A stretch of DNA of 64,000 bases from Carettochelys insculpta (Eukaryota > Chordata > Testudines > Carettochelyidae), in the NCBI RefSeq assembly GCF_033958435.1, contig NC_134152.1:9782001-9846000 (forward strand). Reading direction: 5' to 3'. The notes under the pieces were generated by a model. The model was not told where the DNA came from, searched no databases, and saw nothing but the letters and a program-made list of their open reading frames with translations. Both the position numbers and the translations under genes were made by a program. Positions 55,161-64,000 of the stretch are shown one piece after another. Every line of letters starts with the position of its first letter. Position 1 is the stretch's first letter.

Positions 55161-57167
55161 CATCTGTCTTTCTCTCCTTTGTGCTTCTGGATTTATCATC
55201 TCAAAAAAGAGAAATATTAAGTATGAAAGACGAAATGAGATCAATATGATGGCCAAACCTTAGAGAAGTGCAAAATAAGTTGGGAAATCTAATCCACTGT
55301 ACATTGGCCTACTGTTAAATATACCACAAATAATGCAATCAGTGAAGGTGTTCATGATGTGTGCAATGGTAATGCAAGTGTGATGTACATAGAACTGGGC
55401 TGCTTTCTTTCATATGTTTTCTTTTCCTTCACTGCTGATAGCTAATGCAATAGAGATACAAATCAAGTGAGATCTTGAGAGAAAGAACTCCCCCATCCAC
55501 TGGAATATATTATCTTTGTTCAAATGATGGTGAAGGATATAAAAGAAGGTGCAGTTTAAATGCTGTTTGTTTCAAGTGCAGTATGCTTTTGTGAGCAGCA
55601 ATGTAGAGAAAGATTTGCATAAATTGATTTAAAGCAGCCTTGGCTGGAGATTGCTTGGCTGGAGATTTAAAAAAAAAAAGGGGGGTGCGGGGAGAAAAAA
55701 AGAAAAAAACACATTATGGTGTGTACAGAGAATCAGAATGGGAGAGACAAACTGAACTATTAGTAGATTTATGTAATATTGAGATTTTTCTTTACTGCAT
55801 CAGAAGTTCATGGTTACTTTCATTGAAAACTTCTATATAGCTATTAAATGCCTGCTTTTGCTTTCTTTGATGTTAATAGGAGTTTTGTCATTGATTTCAG
55901 TGGCAGCAGGATCGGGTCCTAAGTGGGTATTTAACTGACATAGCCTTTGTAAGCATTCTCAAATCCCTGCTTGGTTTATTTTCTTGTGGCTACATTTTAG
56001 AACTAAGCAGACGGTTCATACAGCCCAAAGAAAAAGCAGGAAGGGAAATACCTAGTCTCAGAGGTCCAGAATGGATGCACTTCAAATTTTGAGGTTGAGC
56101 CAGTCTGACAGGAGAATAAAAGCAAAGGACTCATTTGTGTTTACAGGATGTACATTACTGAGTGCACTTTGCATTCTAACTGGGCAAAGGAAATAACTCA
56201 TGAACAACAACAAAAAAATCTCTAATGAGTCTGTATGTAGAGTCTTCAATCCCTCCTCTTTTGTTACTTTAGTGCACCAAGAGCTGGCAGTACATGAACT
56301 GATCTAAAGTTCTTTTTCATTTTTTTTCTTAAAGAGAGGGTCGATATGTTGCATTGGGGAATGCAGTTTGTTTTGTAAACCTTTCACTAATTTATAATCT
56401 AGCTGACACAGAACTTTTATTTTATTTGTCCCAAAGGAATGTCAGTTCTTAGTATGGTCTATCTAACTCATGCATTGAACTAGGTAATTTCCTTTCAGAA
56501 CATTTTGTCCTCTGTAACTGTAGACTAATTCCTCCCAGTTCATAATCTTTGGACCCCCATACTCCCAAATCATTCACATTTAACTGGTTAAACAACTAAG
56601 AATATAATGTTTCAAAGATATAAATAATAATGAGCTGCTTTAATAAAATCAGACATAAGTTATGCCACAGACGTCAATTATAATGGATTTTAAAGGTTTT
56701 GATCTAGAACTTGGGTGGCATTACATTTAGACTAATAACTGTAACAATGATTTATGTGTTTGCAGCAGAAATAGTTTCAGTGCTTCAATATATGTCCAAA
56801 GTAAAATTTATAGTCTGCTACTGAATGTATAAATAATGAACAACCATATGTCATATTGCATTTAAAAATTTGACTTCTTCCACAGCCAGTGTAAGGTAAA
56901 ATGAATTAAATGTTGAGTTCATTGGGGATCAACTTATTCTTTAATACTTTAACATAGCTCCACAAATGCAAAACCAATTTAATTACTTTTTATTTTTCTT
57001 GGTGGGAAAAAATGTGGCAAAAATAATGAAAAATACTGTTGAATCTGCAGCAATTCAAATGAAACTACTAAATGACACAGAAAGGAAACATGCCTCAATT
57101 AGGAAGGGGGAAATCAGCCATTGCCTCTGAAAGTTTACTTTCTAGAATTATCAAAATATTTTGAAAA
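55161..57167. other. 2-kb AT-rich stretch without gene or named repeat
   Basis: Short open frames only. This is the longest repeat-poor stretch in the window. Confidence 0.45.
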
Positions 57168-57262
57168 CAATAAGAAATCCTGTGGCACCTCATAGACTAA
57201 CAGATATTTTGGAACATAAGCTTTCGTGGGCAAAGACCCACTTCATCAGATGCATTAGACAT
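57168..57262 (-). repeat. Penelope-linked 3' tail
   Basis: ATCCTGTGGCACCTCATAGA, TAAGCTTTCGTGGGCAAAGA and CCCACTTCATCAGATGCAT. This sequence type is abundant in sauropsids and parallels the tail of the 45-kb Penelope-like element. Confidence 0.65.
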
Positions 57263-57479
57263 AATAAATAATAATGTATAAATAAATAAACTAAACTAAA
57301 TATTTGTTCATTTTTTACTAATTTTTCAGGAATATCAAAGCGAAGATAAGTACTGCCTTAAAAACTTGAGAAATTAAATGTCATGAAATGAAACACAGTT
57401 GTGCTTTGGCTTTAAAATAACATACGAAAACATGGGGCTCTGGCAATTTTTGTGATGCCCCATGTTGAAACAAATCGCC

Positions 57480-57690
57480 TTAGCAGAAATTTAGTCTTTT
57501 CTAGTATTGTTGCAGTATGCACAAACACCGTGGGGAGGTTGTAGAATCCCCATCATGGAAGACTTTTAAGAGCAGGTTAGATATATACCTGTCAAAGATG
57601 GTCTAGATGGTGCTTAGTCCTGCCTTGAGTGCTGGGGAGTAGACTTAATGACGTCACAAGGTTCCTTCCAGTTCTATGAGTCTATAACTC
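57480..57690 (+). mobile_element. CR1 3'-end fragment
   Basis: GAGGTTGTAGAATCCCCATC, GGTCTAGATGGTGCTTAGTC and a terminal GTTCTATGAGTCTATA follow the CR1 3' UTR. Confidence 0.75.
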
Positions 57691-57846
57691 TCTTGTCCAC
57701 AGTGTGAACAGTAGTTGGTTTCCTGCTGAGAAAGTAAAAGGTATGCTTTGCCAGAGGCCAGTATGATAGTCAGTCACTGCTAGACCAAATAGCCACAACA
57801 TTGTGCCATCAAGGTGTACAGGTTGCCTTAGTCCAGAGTCTCTCCT

Positions 57847-59040
57847 CGTAGAATCACAGGGCTGGAAGGGGCATCAGGATGTAATTGAGTCCAGCACCCT
57901 GCCTTCAGCAGGATCAACCTCAACTAAGGCTGTATCTACACTATGAGATAAATTCAAATTTCAGGCAGTTAGCTCGCTATTACCAAGTGACTCTCTTCAC
58001 TGAAAATACCACTAGCTTGATCTAGGGAGCACTAATCTTGAGATTACAAAATTGCAGTTACCTGATAGATATAGCGCCAAGCTTGAATTCAGAAGTTCAG
58101 TTAAAGGCCAGTGTGGAAGCACCATGTCCTAAAACCAAATTTATTAGCCTCCACAGACATCCCCTACCTATCCCACAAAGCTGTGCGTGGTGCACGTGGC
58201 TCCCAGCTCCCTGCTGCTAGCTGGGAAACTGGCCAAGCTGCTGCACTCCTGCGGCAGTGGCCAGGTACTCCACAGCTGGGCAGCTCTAGTCATGTGGGGC
58301 CAGGCACCCCCCACCAGGCATCTCAAGCTGAATGCAGGGCTAGACACTCCACTGCTGCAGCTGGTGCAGGGCCAGGCACCCACCTCGCACGTGCCCTTGA
58401 CCACCTGCAACCAGGCACTCCCAGCCAGCTGATTCCAGCAGCTTTTCCAACGGAGCTGGTGAGTGGCAGGTGTTTGGGTTTTTTTGAAAGCAGGAGGAGT
58501 GTTTTTGGGTGTTTTCTTGGGGGCATTGTTTTTGGGAGGCTGTTGTGGAGGCTAAGCTGGGGTGGGACTGGGGTTGGGGAGGGGGCTTGCGGGGAGGCAG
58601 AGTAAACCATCACATTTAAGGGACTATGGGGAAGAATGGACTGACCTATTAGTCCATTAAATGGGGGTTTACTGTACTAGTGGGAACGGGAAATTGACCA
58701 GGGCTGCTGTGCTGTCACTTTCCTGGGTCCCCCAAACTTCTGGACCTGGGAAACTGACAGTGCTGCTGCTCCTGGCTCAGAATGCATGGCTGAGGGAACT
58801 GTGGGGTAAATTCTGACACTGCACTGCTGTAACAGTCAATGTTTGGTGATTTCAGTGTGGAAGCAATGTGTTGAATTTGTTAGGAGCATGTGGGAAGTGA
58901 AGATACTCAAAACCGAATTTAGAAAAACCAGCATTATAAAATTAATTTCAATAAATTTTTGAATTTATCTTGAAGCGTAGACATAGCCCAAGACATCCCA
59001 GCCAGGACTTTGTCAAGCCAGGACTTAAAAACCTTTTCTC
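57847..59040 (-). mobile_element. CR1 3' end split by a MITE
   Basis: GTAGAATCACAGGGCTGGAA to CAACCTCAACTAA at the left and GACATCCCAGCCAGGACTTT to CTTAAAAACCTTTT at the right are two adjoining parts of an inverted CR1 end, separated by the 1,061-bp element. Confidence 0.8.
57928..58988. repeat. 1,061-bp MITE inside CR1
   Basis: Ends GGCTGTATCTACACTATGAG and the complement of GGCTATGTCTACGCTTCAAG, both continuing into ATAAATTCAAA. Flanks TAA (57925-57927) and CAA (58989-58991) fit a 3-bp duplication. The GC-rich middle (58160-58600) carries no recognisable gene. A TTTACTGTACTAG phrase at 58669 could mark the end of a second nested element. Confidence 0.75.
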
Positions 59041-59477
59041 TTGATTCAGTTTGGTAAAATAAATAGAAAACAGGGTTAACATTCACCCATGCATCTATTT
59101 TTTTTTTCAGAAAACATTGCAAGTACTCTGAGTACTGTTTCTTCCCTATCTGCCTCTAACCTATGTAAAGATAATGTAGTGTGCTCCATTAAGGAAGGTT
59201 TATATGGCCACTGTGACCTGTTAGCAGGGAATTATGAGGTTTAGGTGAGAAATATCCATGCTCCTCTGCAAAGACAGTTGCTGCTAATGGACTGATAACT
59301 GTCCACAGAATGCGGTCCTAAAAGCAAAGAGTGCTAAGTTCAGAGCCAACAACACAGTTATTAAAGAAAGGCTTCTTTGTCGATTTACCCCCAAATAGTG
59401 TAATCTGTAGCCAATTAAGCAAACTGTGGTGACCCTTATTGATTACCGAATCAGGGTTCCAGCTGCAGTGTGAATAG
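59041..59477. other. no gene recognised
   Basis: AT-rich DNA. Confidence 0.4.
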
Positions 59478-59600
59478 AATCACCAAAAAAAAAAAAAATG
59501 CAGTCCTGTAGCACCTGAACCATTAACAATTGTATTTATTAGGGAATGAGCTTCTGTGAGTAAGACTCCCTTCCTCAGATTTGGAACAGATAATATGAAT
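59478..59600 (-). repeat. Penelope-linked 3' tail, second copy
   Basis: After an A-tract: GCAGTCCTGTAGCACCTGAA, TTTATTAGGGAATGAGCTTC and GACTCCCTTCCTCAGATTTG follow the same order as the tail at 57168. Confidence 0.5.
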
Positions 59601-59789
59601 CCAGGGTTTATATAGCAGGGAAGGTGGGAGGAGGACCATGCCCCCCACATGCCCACTGCTGGAGGGGCAGCTGCATGGGGGGGTGCCTGGAGGGCTTGTG
59701 GTGGGGGGAAGGAGCCAGGAGTGGGAAAGGTAGCTGTTAGGGCCACCCCTTCAAGCATTCACGAGTGTGTCTGCTCTCTGTCCCATGCA

Positions 59790-60560
59790 AGTCATGAGGG
59801 CAATCAATGTGCTGCTGCTCCAGAGGGTCATCCACATCAGGGACCTGGCCATGGCCTTCAGTGGAATCTCTGCCTTTGGCTTCCCCTATTTCTTTGGTGC
59901 TATTGATGGCACCCATGTGCCATTTGTGCCCCAGACTACAGCACAGCCTGCAATATCAACCTCAATGGCTACCAATCAGTCGTGCTGCAGGCCCCTGGGG
60001 ACCAAAGAAGATGCTTTATGGGCATATATGTGCACTGGTTGGGCTGGGCCCATAACACACAGGTTTTCTGCAACTCCAGCCTCTGCCAGAGGATGGAAGT
60101 TGGGAATCTATATCCCCCAGTGGGAACTTGTGGTCAGGAACATCACTGTGCCCTTGTGCATGGTGGGGGATCTGTCCTATTCACTGCAGCCCTGGCTCAG
60201 GTGGCTGTACACAGGCCACCCAGACCCCACCCAGGAACTGTTCAATAGCCACCTTGGATGGGCATGCTACCCCATGGAGTGTGCCTTCAGCTGCTTGAAG
60301 GTTCACTTCACGTGTCTCCTTGGTCACCTGGAAGTCACGTGCTCAATGTCCCCCAGGTTGTGGGGACATGGTGTACCCTCCACAACATAGTGGAAGGAAG
60401 GAGGAGATCTTCCTCAGAGTGGACAGCAGAGGCTGCCCCTGGGTATGAACAGCTGGGCATGGCCCCTGATTGGCAAGCCCTCCAGAAAGAGGTGAAGAGC
60501 CAGGAACCCTCTGGGAGAGCTTCACCCTCAGGTCGCATTGACTCTCTCCAGGGCACCCCC
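59790..60560 (+). pseudogene. Harbinger transposase exon 2 relic
   Basis: Starts after a CATGCAAG acceptor-like site with VMRAINVLLLQRV, matching exon 2 of the 27-kb transposase. Catalytic positions are still readable: GAIDGTHVPF, MVGDLSYSL and YPMECAFSCLK. A frameshift near 60330 is needed to continue into NVPQVVGTWCTLHNIVEG. Missing the N-terminal exon; inactive. Confidence 0.75.
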
Positions 60561-61699
60561 TGTTGGATCCTCTGGACCACAGCCTCACCCCCCACCATAA
60601 CCCCTCCCACTCATCCATCCTTTACTGCTCCCACCCCCAATAATGGGGGACGTGGGAATGGTGAAAAAATAAACTGTTTATTTAAATAGAGAAACTGTAT
60701 GAAAACTGCAAAGAACTATGTACATCTGTGAAAGGAGTTAAGTATATACATTAGGGAGAGCTTGGGCCAGGGAATGGAGGCCTTTAGTTCTCTGCAGAGG
60801 TTGAGAGTCATGGCAGCCACTGGATCCCCTGCCACCGAAGGTTCAGGGTCCCTGTCGAGGCAAGGATAGGGCTGGGATCACGGGGTGGTATGGCCAGTGG
60901 AGGGAAGCAGTGGGCTAAGGCTTGGTAGGGGAGATGGGGGAGATGAGGGGTAGGGAGGCTGGGAGGGAATGTGGGTGGGGGTGCTGGCACAGTGGCATAC
61001 ACTGTGGCCATGAGCCAGTGGGTGAAGCCCAGCATGATAACCAAGGGGAGCTCAGGTGGGAGCGGGGAAGCTGGGTAGTGGGGTGGCAGGGTGCACAGCA
61101 GGGTAGGGGGCAGGAAGCTGGTCTGTCTGCTTCCTCAGAACATCAGTGATCATCACAAGGTTGGCCATGAGCTTGGCCCAAGCCTCCCACTGTAATGCCA
61201 GGTCTGCCTCCTCTAGATCATTCTGGCAGTGGAGGCTGACTGTTTAGGAAGATTTTGAGAGATGGTAGGTCAGTCCCACACCCCAGTTCTGATGACCATG
61301 CCCCCTACACCCCATGGGCAGCAGCCGTGCTCCTCCCATATCCAATGGCTCAGCAGTCCTGGGGATCCCAGGCACTGAGGGGGTCCCTGCATGGGTGGGG
61401 TACATGATGGGTGCTGTCTGGGTCCTGCCCCCCTAACTTGCTCCCCATGTGTGGCTTACAGTGCTAGCCATGGAAGCAGATGTTGACTGTCACCTGTGGG
61501 TATGTCCCTGAGCTGGGAGCTACAGCCATGTCACGGGCTGGGTCCCGCAGTCATGTGGCTGGCCCACTTCCAGCCATGACAGGGGTGGGTGGCCCTGGTC
61601 CTGGGGTGTGTGATGTGCCAGAAACTTACCAGAGGGTCCTTCAAAGAGGTCCAGGGATGCCCTGCTTGATGTCACCCAGCTCGAGGATTCTGAGGGCAC
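60561..61699. other. interior of the decayed Harbinger
   Basis: Non-coding centre and 3' portion between the two relic genes. An AATAAA after the transposase relic lies at 60667. Purine-rich strand bias from 60900 to 61130. Confidence 0.45.
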
Positions 61700-62010
61700 A
61701 GTAATCACCAGGGTCTCCTCACTGAACTTGGCAACTGAGGGTGGCTCTGGCTTCAGGTGCTACAGGATCCCAGGCTGGTCCTCCTCTGGTCCTGGCTCCT
61801 CCCTGGTTGCTGCCGGGAGCTTCTCCACCATGGTGTCAAGTGGGGTCCAAAGGGGGAGTTGTCCTCAGCCCTGAGGAGGCTGTGGAGCTCCTGATAGAAA
61901 GGGCATGTGGACGGAGCTACCTCTGAGCTTCTGCCCTCATCCCTGGCCTGGGAGTCTGTGTGGAGTGTCCCTGGGCTGCCAGGCAGGTGGCCAGCTGGCC
62001 ACATTGGGGG
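61700..62010 (-). pseudogene. Harbinger Myb/SANT partner relic
   Basis: APSTCPFYQELHSLLRAEDN on the minus strand (61753-62004 frame) parallels APVTCPFYRELWDILGPRHT in the 24-kb copy. Upstream parts of the domain are barely readable and out of frame. Confidence 0.5.
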
Positions 62011-62237
62011 CTATCCACCTCTTCTCACTATTATGTTATGCCAGAGGCCCAGAAGGTGCTTCAGCTTGGGCTTTGTCCATGAGGGATTCTTCCTCATCCA
62101 GAAGCAGAAGAATGCTACCAGAAAAAGTGCTGCATTCTTTTGATTTAATGTAGATGAGCCACAGTTTTTTTGGAAAAGGCCCAGCTTTTTTGCAAAAAAC
62201 TTCTAGTGTAGACATAGCCAATGTTATTTGTGAAGAT

Positions 62238-62264
62238 ACTGACTAACACGGCTACCCTTCCCAG
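62238..62264 (+). repeat. Penelope-linked tail end
   Basis: GACTAACACGGCTACCCTTC is the common terminal phrase of such tails, adjoining the Harbinger right end. Possibly the continuation of an element the Harbinger entered. Confidence 0.4.
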
Positions 62265-63577
62265 GTAGTTCAAATAAAACTAAGAATTAGTCTTAAACCA
62301 AAACTGAACATTTTGTGAGTTTCAAAAGAATAAAAGTAATAAAAAAAATTGGAAGATTAAAGTTTACTTTTATTTTTATAAGTTCATTTTCTTTGTCCTA
62401 CTGAATTCCTTCCAGAGCCAAAACTTGAATTCCCAAGGGAAAAAAAAAATGTTCTTGTGGTACAGGATTTCCATCCTAACAAAAGCAGGAAATGTCAATA
62501 GATGAAAGAGAAAATTTGTTCTTGTGAGATTATCATTTTAGTCTTGCACTAAGGAAATTCAAAGAGTGGCTCAAAAGTTTGGTTGACTTTTCTGACATTT
62601 ATTTGTACTCAAGTTCTTAGTATTACGATTTAGTAATTACTAGAAAGTGCTACTTTCTATGCTACAACATTGATTTTAATTCATCTCTTGAAATGCGATT
62701 GTAAGTCTGAATCCAGACAGCCCTCTAAGAAAGAGTATTATGGATGTGAGCTGTTTCTAGTAAAGCCATCAGCAGTGATGACACAGCCTTCAGCAGTGTC
62801 TTTTGTGTTATTAGGAAGTTATCTAACTTGTCATAGAAAACACTATTGATTTGCAGTCTGTTCTGTCAACGAATCAATAAACCACACATGCACAAGCTAC
62901 CCCTGCTATGTTACATCCTGGTTTGCTTTTAGAGTAAGTTTAACTTTAACTTTAATAGTCTTGAATGGTTAATATTCATTTAAACCCCTGATAATGTGCT
63001 TGTTTCAGTTCTGATATCTCCTTAGCCTTTTTTTAAATAATTGGAACCTATGTTATTGTCCTGCTAAATTGTGACAAGGCACCTTTTTTAAGTCAAAATG
63101 TTTTAGCCAGTGTCTTAATGAGACTCAGAGCTAACATGGCTTATCTCTGTCCCAGCATCCAAATAATTTAGAACAAATTCTCCCGTAAAATTCCTTAATG
63201 TGAACATGGAGCTGGGTTTCATCTGATCTTCTGTAAATGGGAAATTTTGTGATATCAGGAGAAAAATCATATCCCCATTAAGCAGTGTCTCTGGTATATA
63301 GTAATTACTCAGTCTGAAAGGCAACCAGTTCCAGGATGAAACGGGACAGACGCAGGAAAGAAAGTAAGTAGGACAGGAGGTGAATAATAAAAATACAATA
63401 CATTAAAACTCCTCCATGAAGTAGAAGCAGACAGAGTGGACTGAATCCTGTCCTAACTCAAGCAACCTGAGATAACTGGGAGCTTTTCCTGAGCAAGGAT
63501 TTCACAATTTGCTGAAATGTAAGTACTCGCACTAAGCCAGAATACTGGTGTTAATGCTAACTTTCTCTAATCATCAT
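62265..63577. other. no gene recognised
   Basis: AT-rich DNA up to the LTR. Confidence 0.4.
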
Positions 63578-64000
63578 TGTAGGGTGCGAGAAGACATTGT
63601 AATGGTCGAGAGTGCAGTCCGACCCCTCTGTGAATCCTCAGGAGAATCTAAACAGACCAGTCTGTGCAAGGTGAAAAGCTGCAAAATAACGGCCATGGGA
63701 ACTACTGCAGAACAAGGTGCGCTTGCCAAGACTTCAAGGCTACGCTGGCAGTAGGCCACAAGAGATAGTGATAAGAAATGCGTAGGCAATTTTAGGCAAT
63801 CTTATGTTAATGAGTTCAGCTTTATCAGCTAGTGTTAGGAGGCCTGTTACAGAGCCTCTCCCTGAGCGAAGCTCCGACGCATCGGGTTTTCCCCCACTGG
63901 TGACTGCGGTGCCTCCGGGGCTCCCGTTGCGGGTGTCACATGCTTTCAATAAACCAAATATAGCTCTCGCCTTCTGGGTGCAGCCTCGTTTCTGGGGAAC
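63578..64000 (+). mobile_element. ERV-like LTR, cut by the window edge
   Basis: Begins TGTAGGGTGCGAGAAGACAT and contains an AATAAA signal at 63948-63953, followed by a TCTGGGTGCAGCCTCG stretch (R/U5-like) ending at the window edge with TTTCTGGGGAAC. U3, R and part of U5 are present. Whether it is a solo LTR or the 5' LTR of a provirus cannot be seen. CpG content is high, hinting at a young insertion. Confidence 0.7.
63948..63953 (+). promoter_or_regulatory. polyadenylation signal in the LTR
   Basis: AATAAA located about 50 bases before the right edge, in the position expected for the R region. Confidence 0.6.

Larger units (their letters stand above)
59601..62219. mobile_element. decayed second Harbinger, left-truncated
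   Basis: Carries a transposase relic on plus and a Myb/SANT relic on minus, convergent as in the element at 24303 but in mirrored orientation. The right TIR (complement of GGCTATGTCTACACTAGAAG) ends at 62219. The left TIR and transposase exon 1 are missing. CpG sites are largely lost, so it is much older. Confidence 0.7.

Noticed and set aside
58111..58605. 164-codon open frame inside the 1.06-kb MITE
   Set aside because: Low-complexity, with equally long frames in other readings; there are no homologous motifs.
1..64000. CRISPR arrays, bacterial operons, or phage systems
   Set aside because: No regular repeat-spacer structure and no bacterial gene layout. All legible coding sequence is vertebrate transposon-derived.

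Overview
The window looks like vertebrate nuclear DNA, most likely a non-avian sauropsid and probably a turtle. Reasons: CR1 LINEs with ATTCTATG-type 3' ends, MIR-like CORE-SINEs, a Penelope-like element, a Tx1-type LINE, ERV-like LTRs, and many Harbinger-type MITEs whose ends read roughly GGCTRTGTCTACAC. That assignment rests on recognising repeat families; I ran no search. I see no convincing host protein-coding exon, host RNA gene, CRISPR array or operon. It reads as intergenic or intronic DNA built by successive transposon insertions, nearly all of them broken.

Layout. 1-6.0 kb: minus-strand Tx1-like LINE (ORF1 and ORF2), cut by the left window edge. 6.0-9.2 kb: GC-rich then AT-rich unassigned DNA. 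9.2-10.0 kb: 3' end of an APE-type LINE with a C-terminal zinc finger. 10.1-12.8 kb: MITE cluster including a 436-bp palindrome and a Tigger-like MITE. 12.8-15 kb: old DNA with a CORE-SINE. 15.0-15.7 kb: 710-bp Harbinger derivative. 16-19 kb: old DNA. 19.26-20.15 kb: second 436-bp palindrome and another MITE. 20.58-20.85 kb: MITE with a TAT duplication. 22 kb: hAT-like remnant. 23.85-28.87 kb: a MITE followed by a near-complete 4.56-kb Harbinger element with convergent Myb/SANT and DDE transposase genes. 29.05-34.03 kb: near full-length CR1 interrupted by an RTE-like LINE 3' end and by a second, inverted CR1. 34-42 kb: mostly unannotated, with MITEs, MIR, an old CR1 and a solo LTR. 42.1-43.4 kb: three MITEs, adjacent and nested. 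43.89-44.60 kb: second 710-bp Harbinger derivative. 44.9 kb: tRNA-like remnant. 45.2-46.2 kb: Penelope-like fragment. 47.6-48.5 kb: MITEs. 48.6-54.1 kb: the APE LINE, split by a 2.6-kb insertion containing an LTR-like unit. 57-59 kb: Penelope tail, CR1 ends and a 1,061-bp MITE inside a CR1. 59.5-62.2 kb: a decayed second Harbinger. 63.58 kb to the end: the start of an ERV-like LTR.

How the parts relate. The Harbinger at 24.3 kb has the two-gene plan of the superfamily (DDE transposase plus Myb/SANT partner) and shares both ends with the two 710-bp copies, which are internal-deletion derivatives. The palindromic 436-bp elements and most other MITEs share the terminal motif, and several show 3-bp target duplications, so one transposase group could have moved them. 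Young families keep CpG in their TTCGAA motifs; older families show the decayed TTTGAAA/TTTCAAA forms.

I found no novel functional system. The most interesting points are the palindromic MITE pair, the parent-derivative Harbinger set, stacked insertions with readable target duplications, and specific inactivating lesions: catalytic Asp to Asn changes in a LINE RT, a stop at a zinc-knuckle cysteine, and a CR1 inserted into the FADD motif of another CR1.
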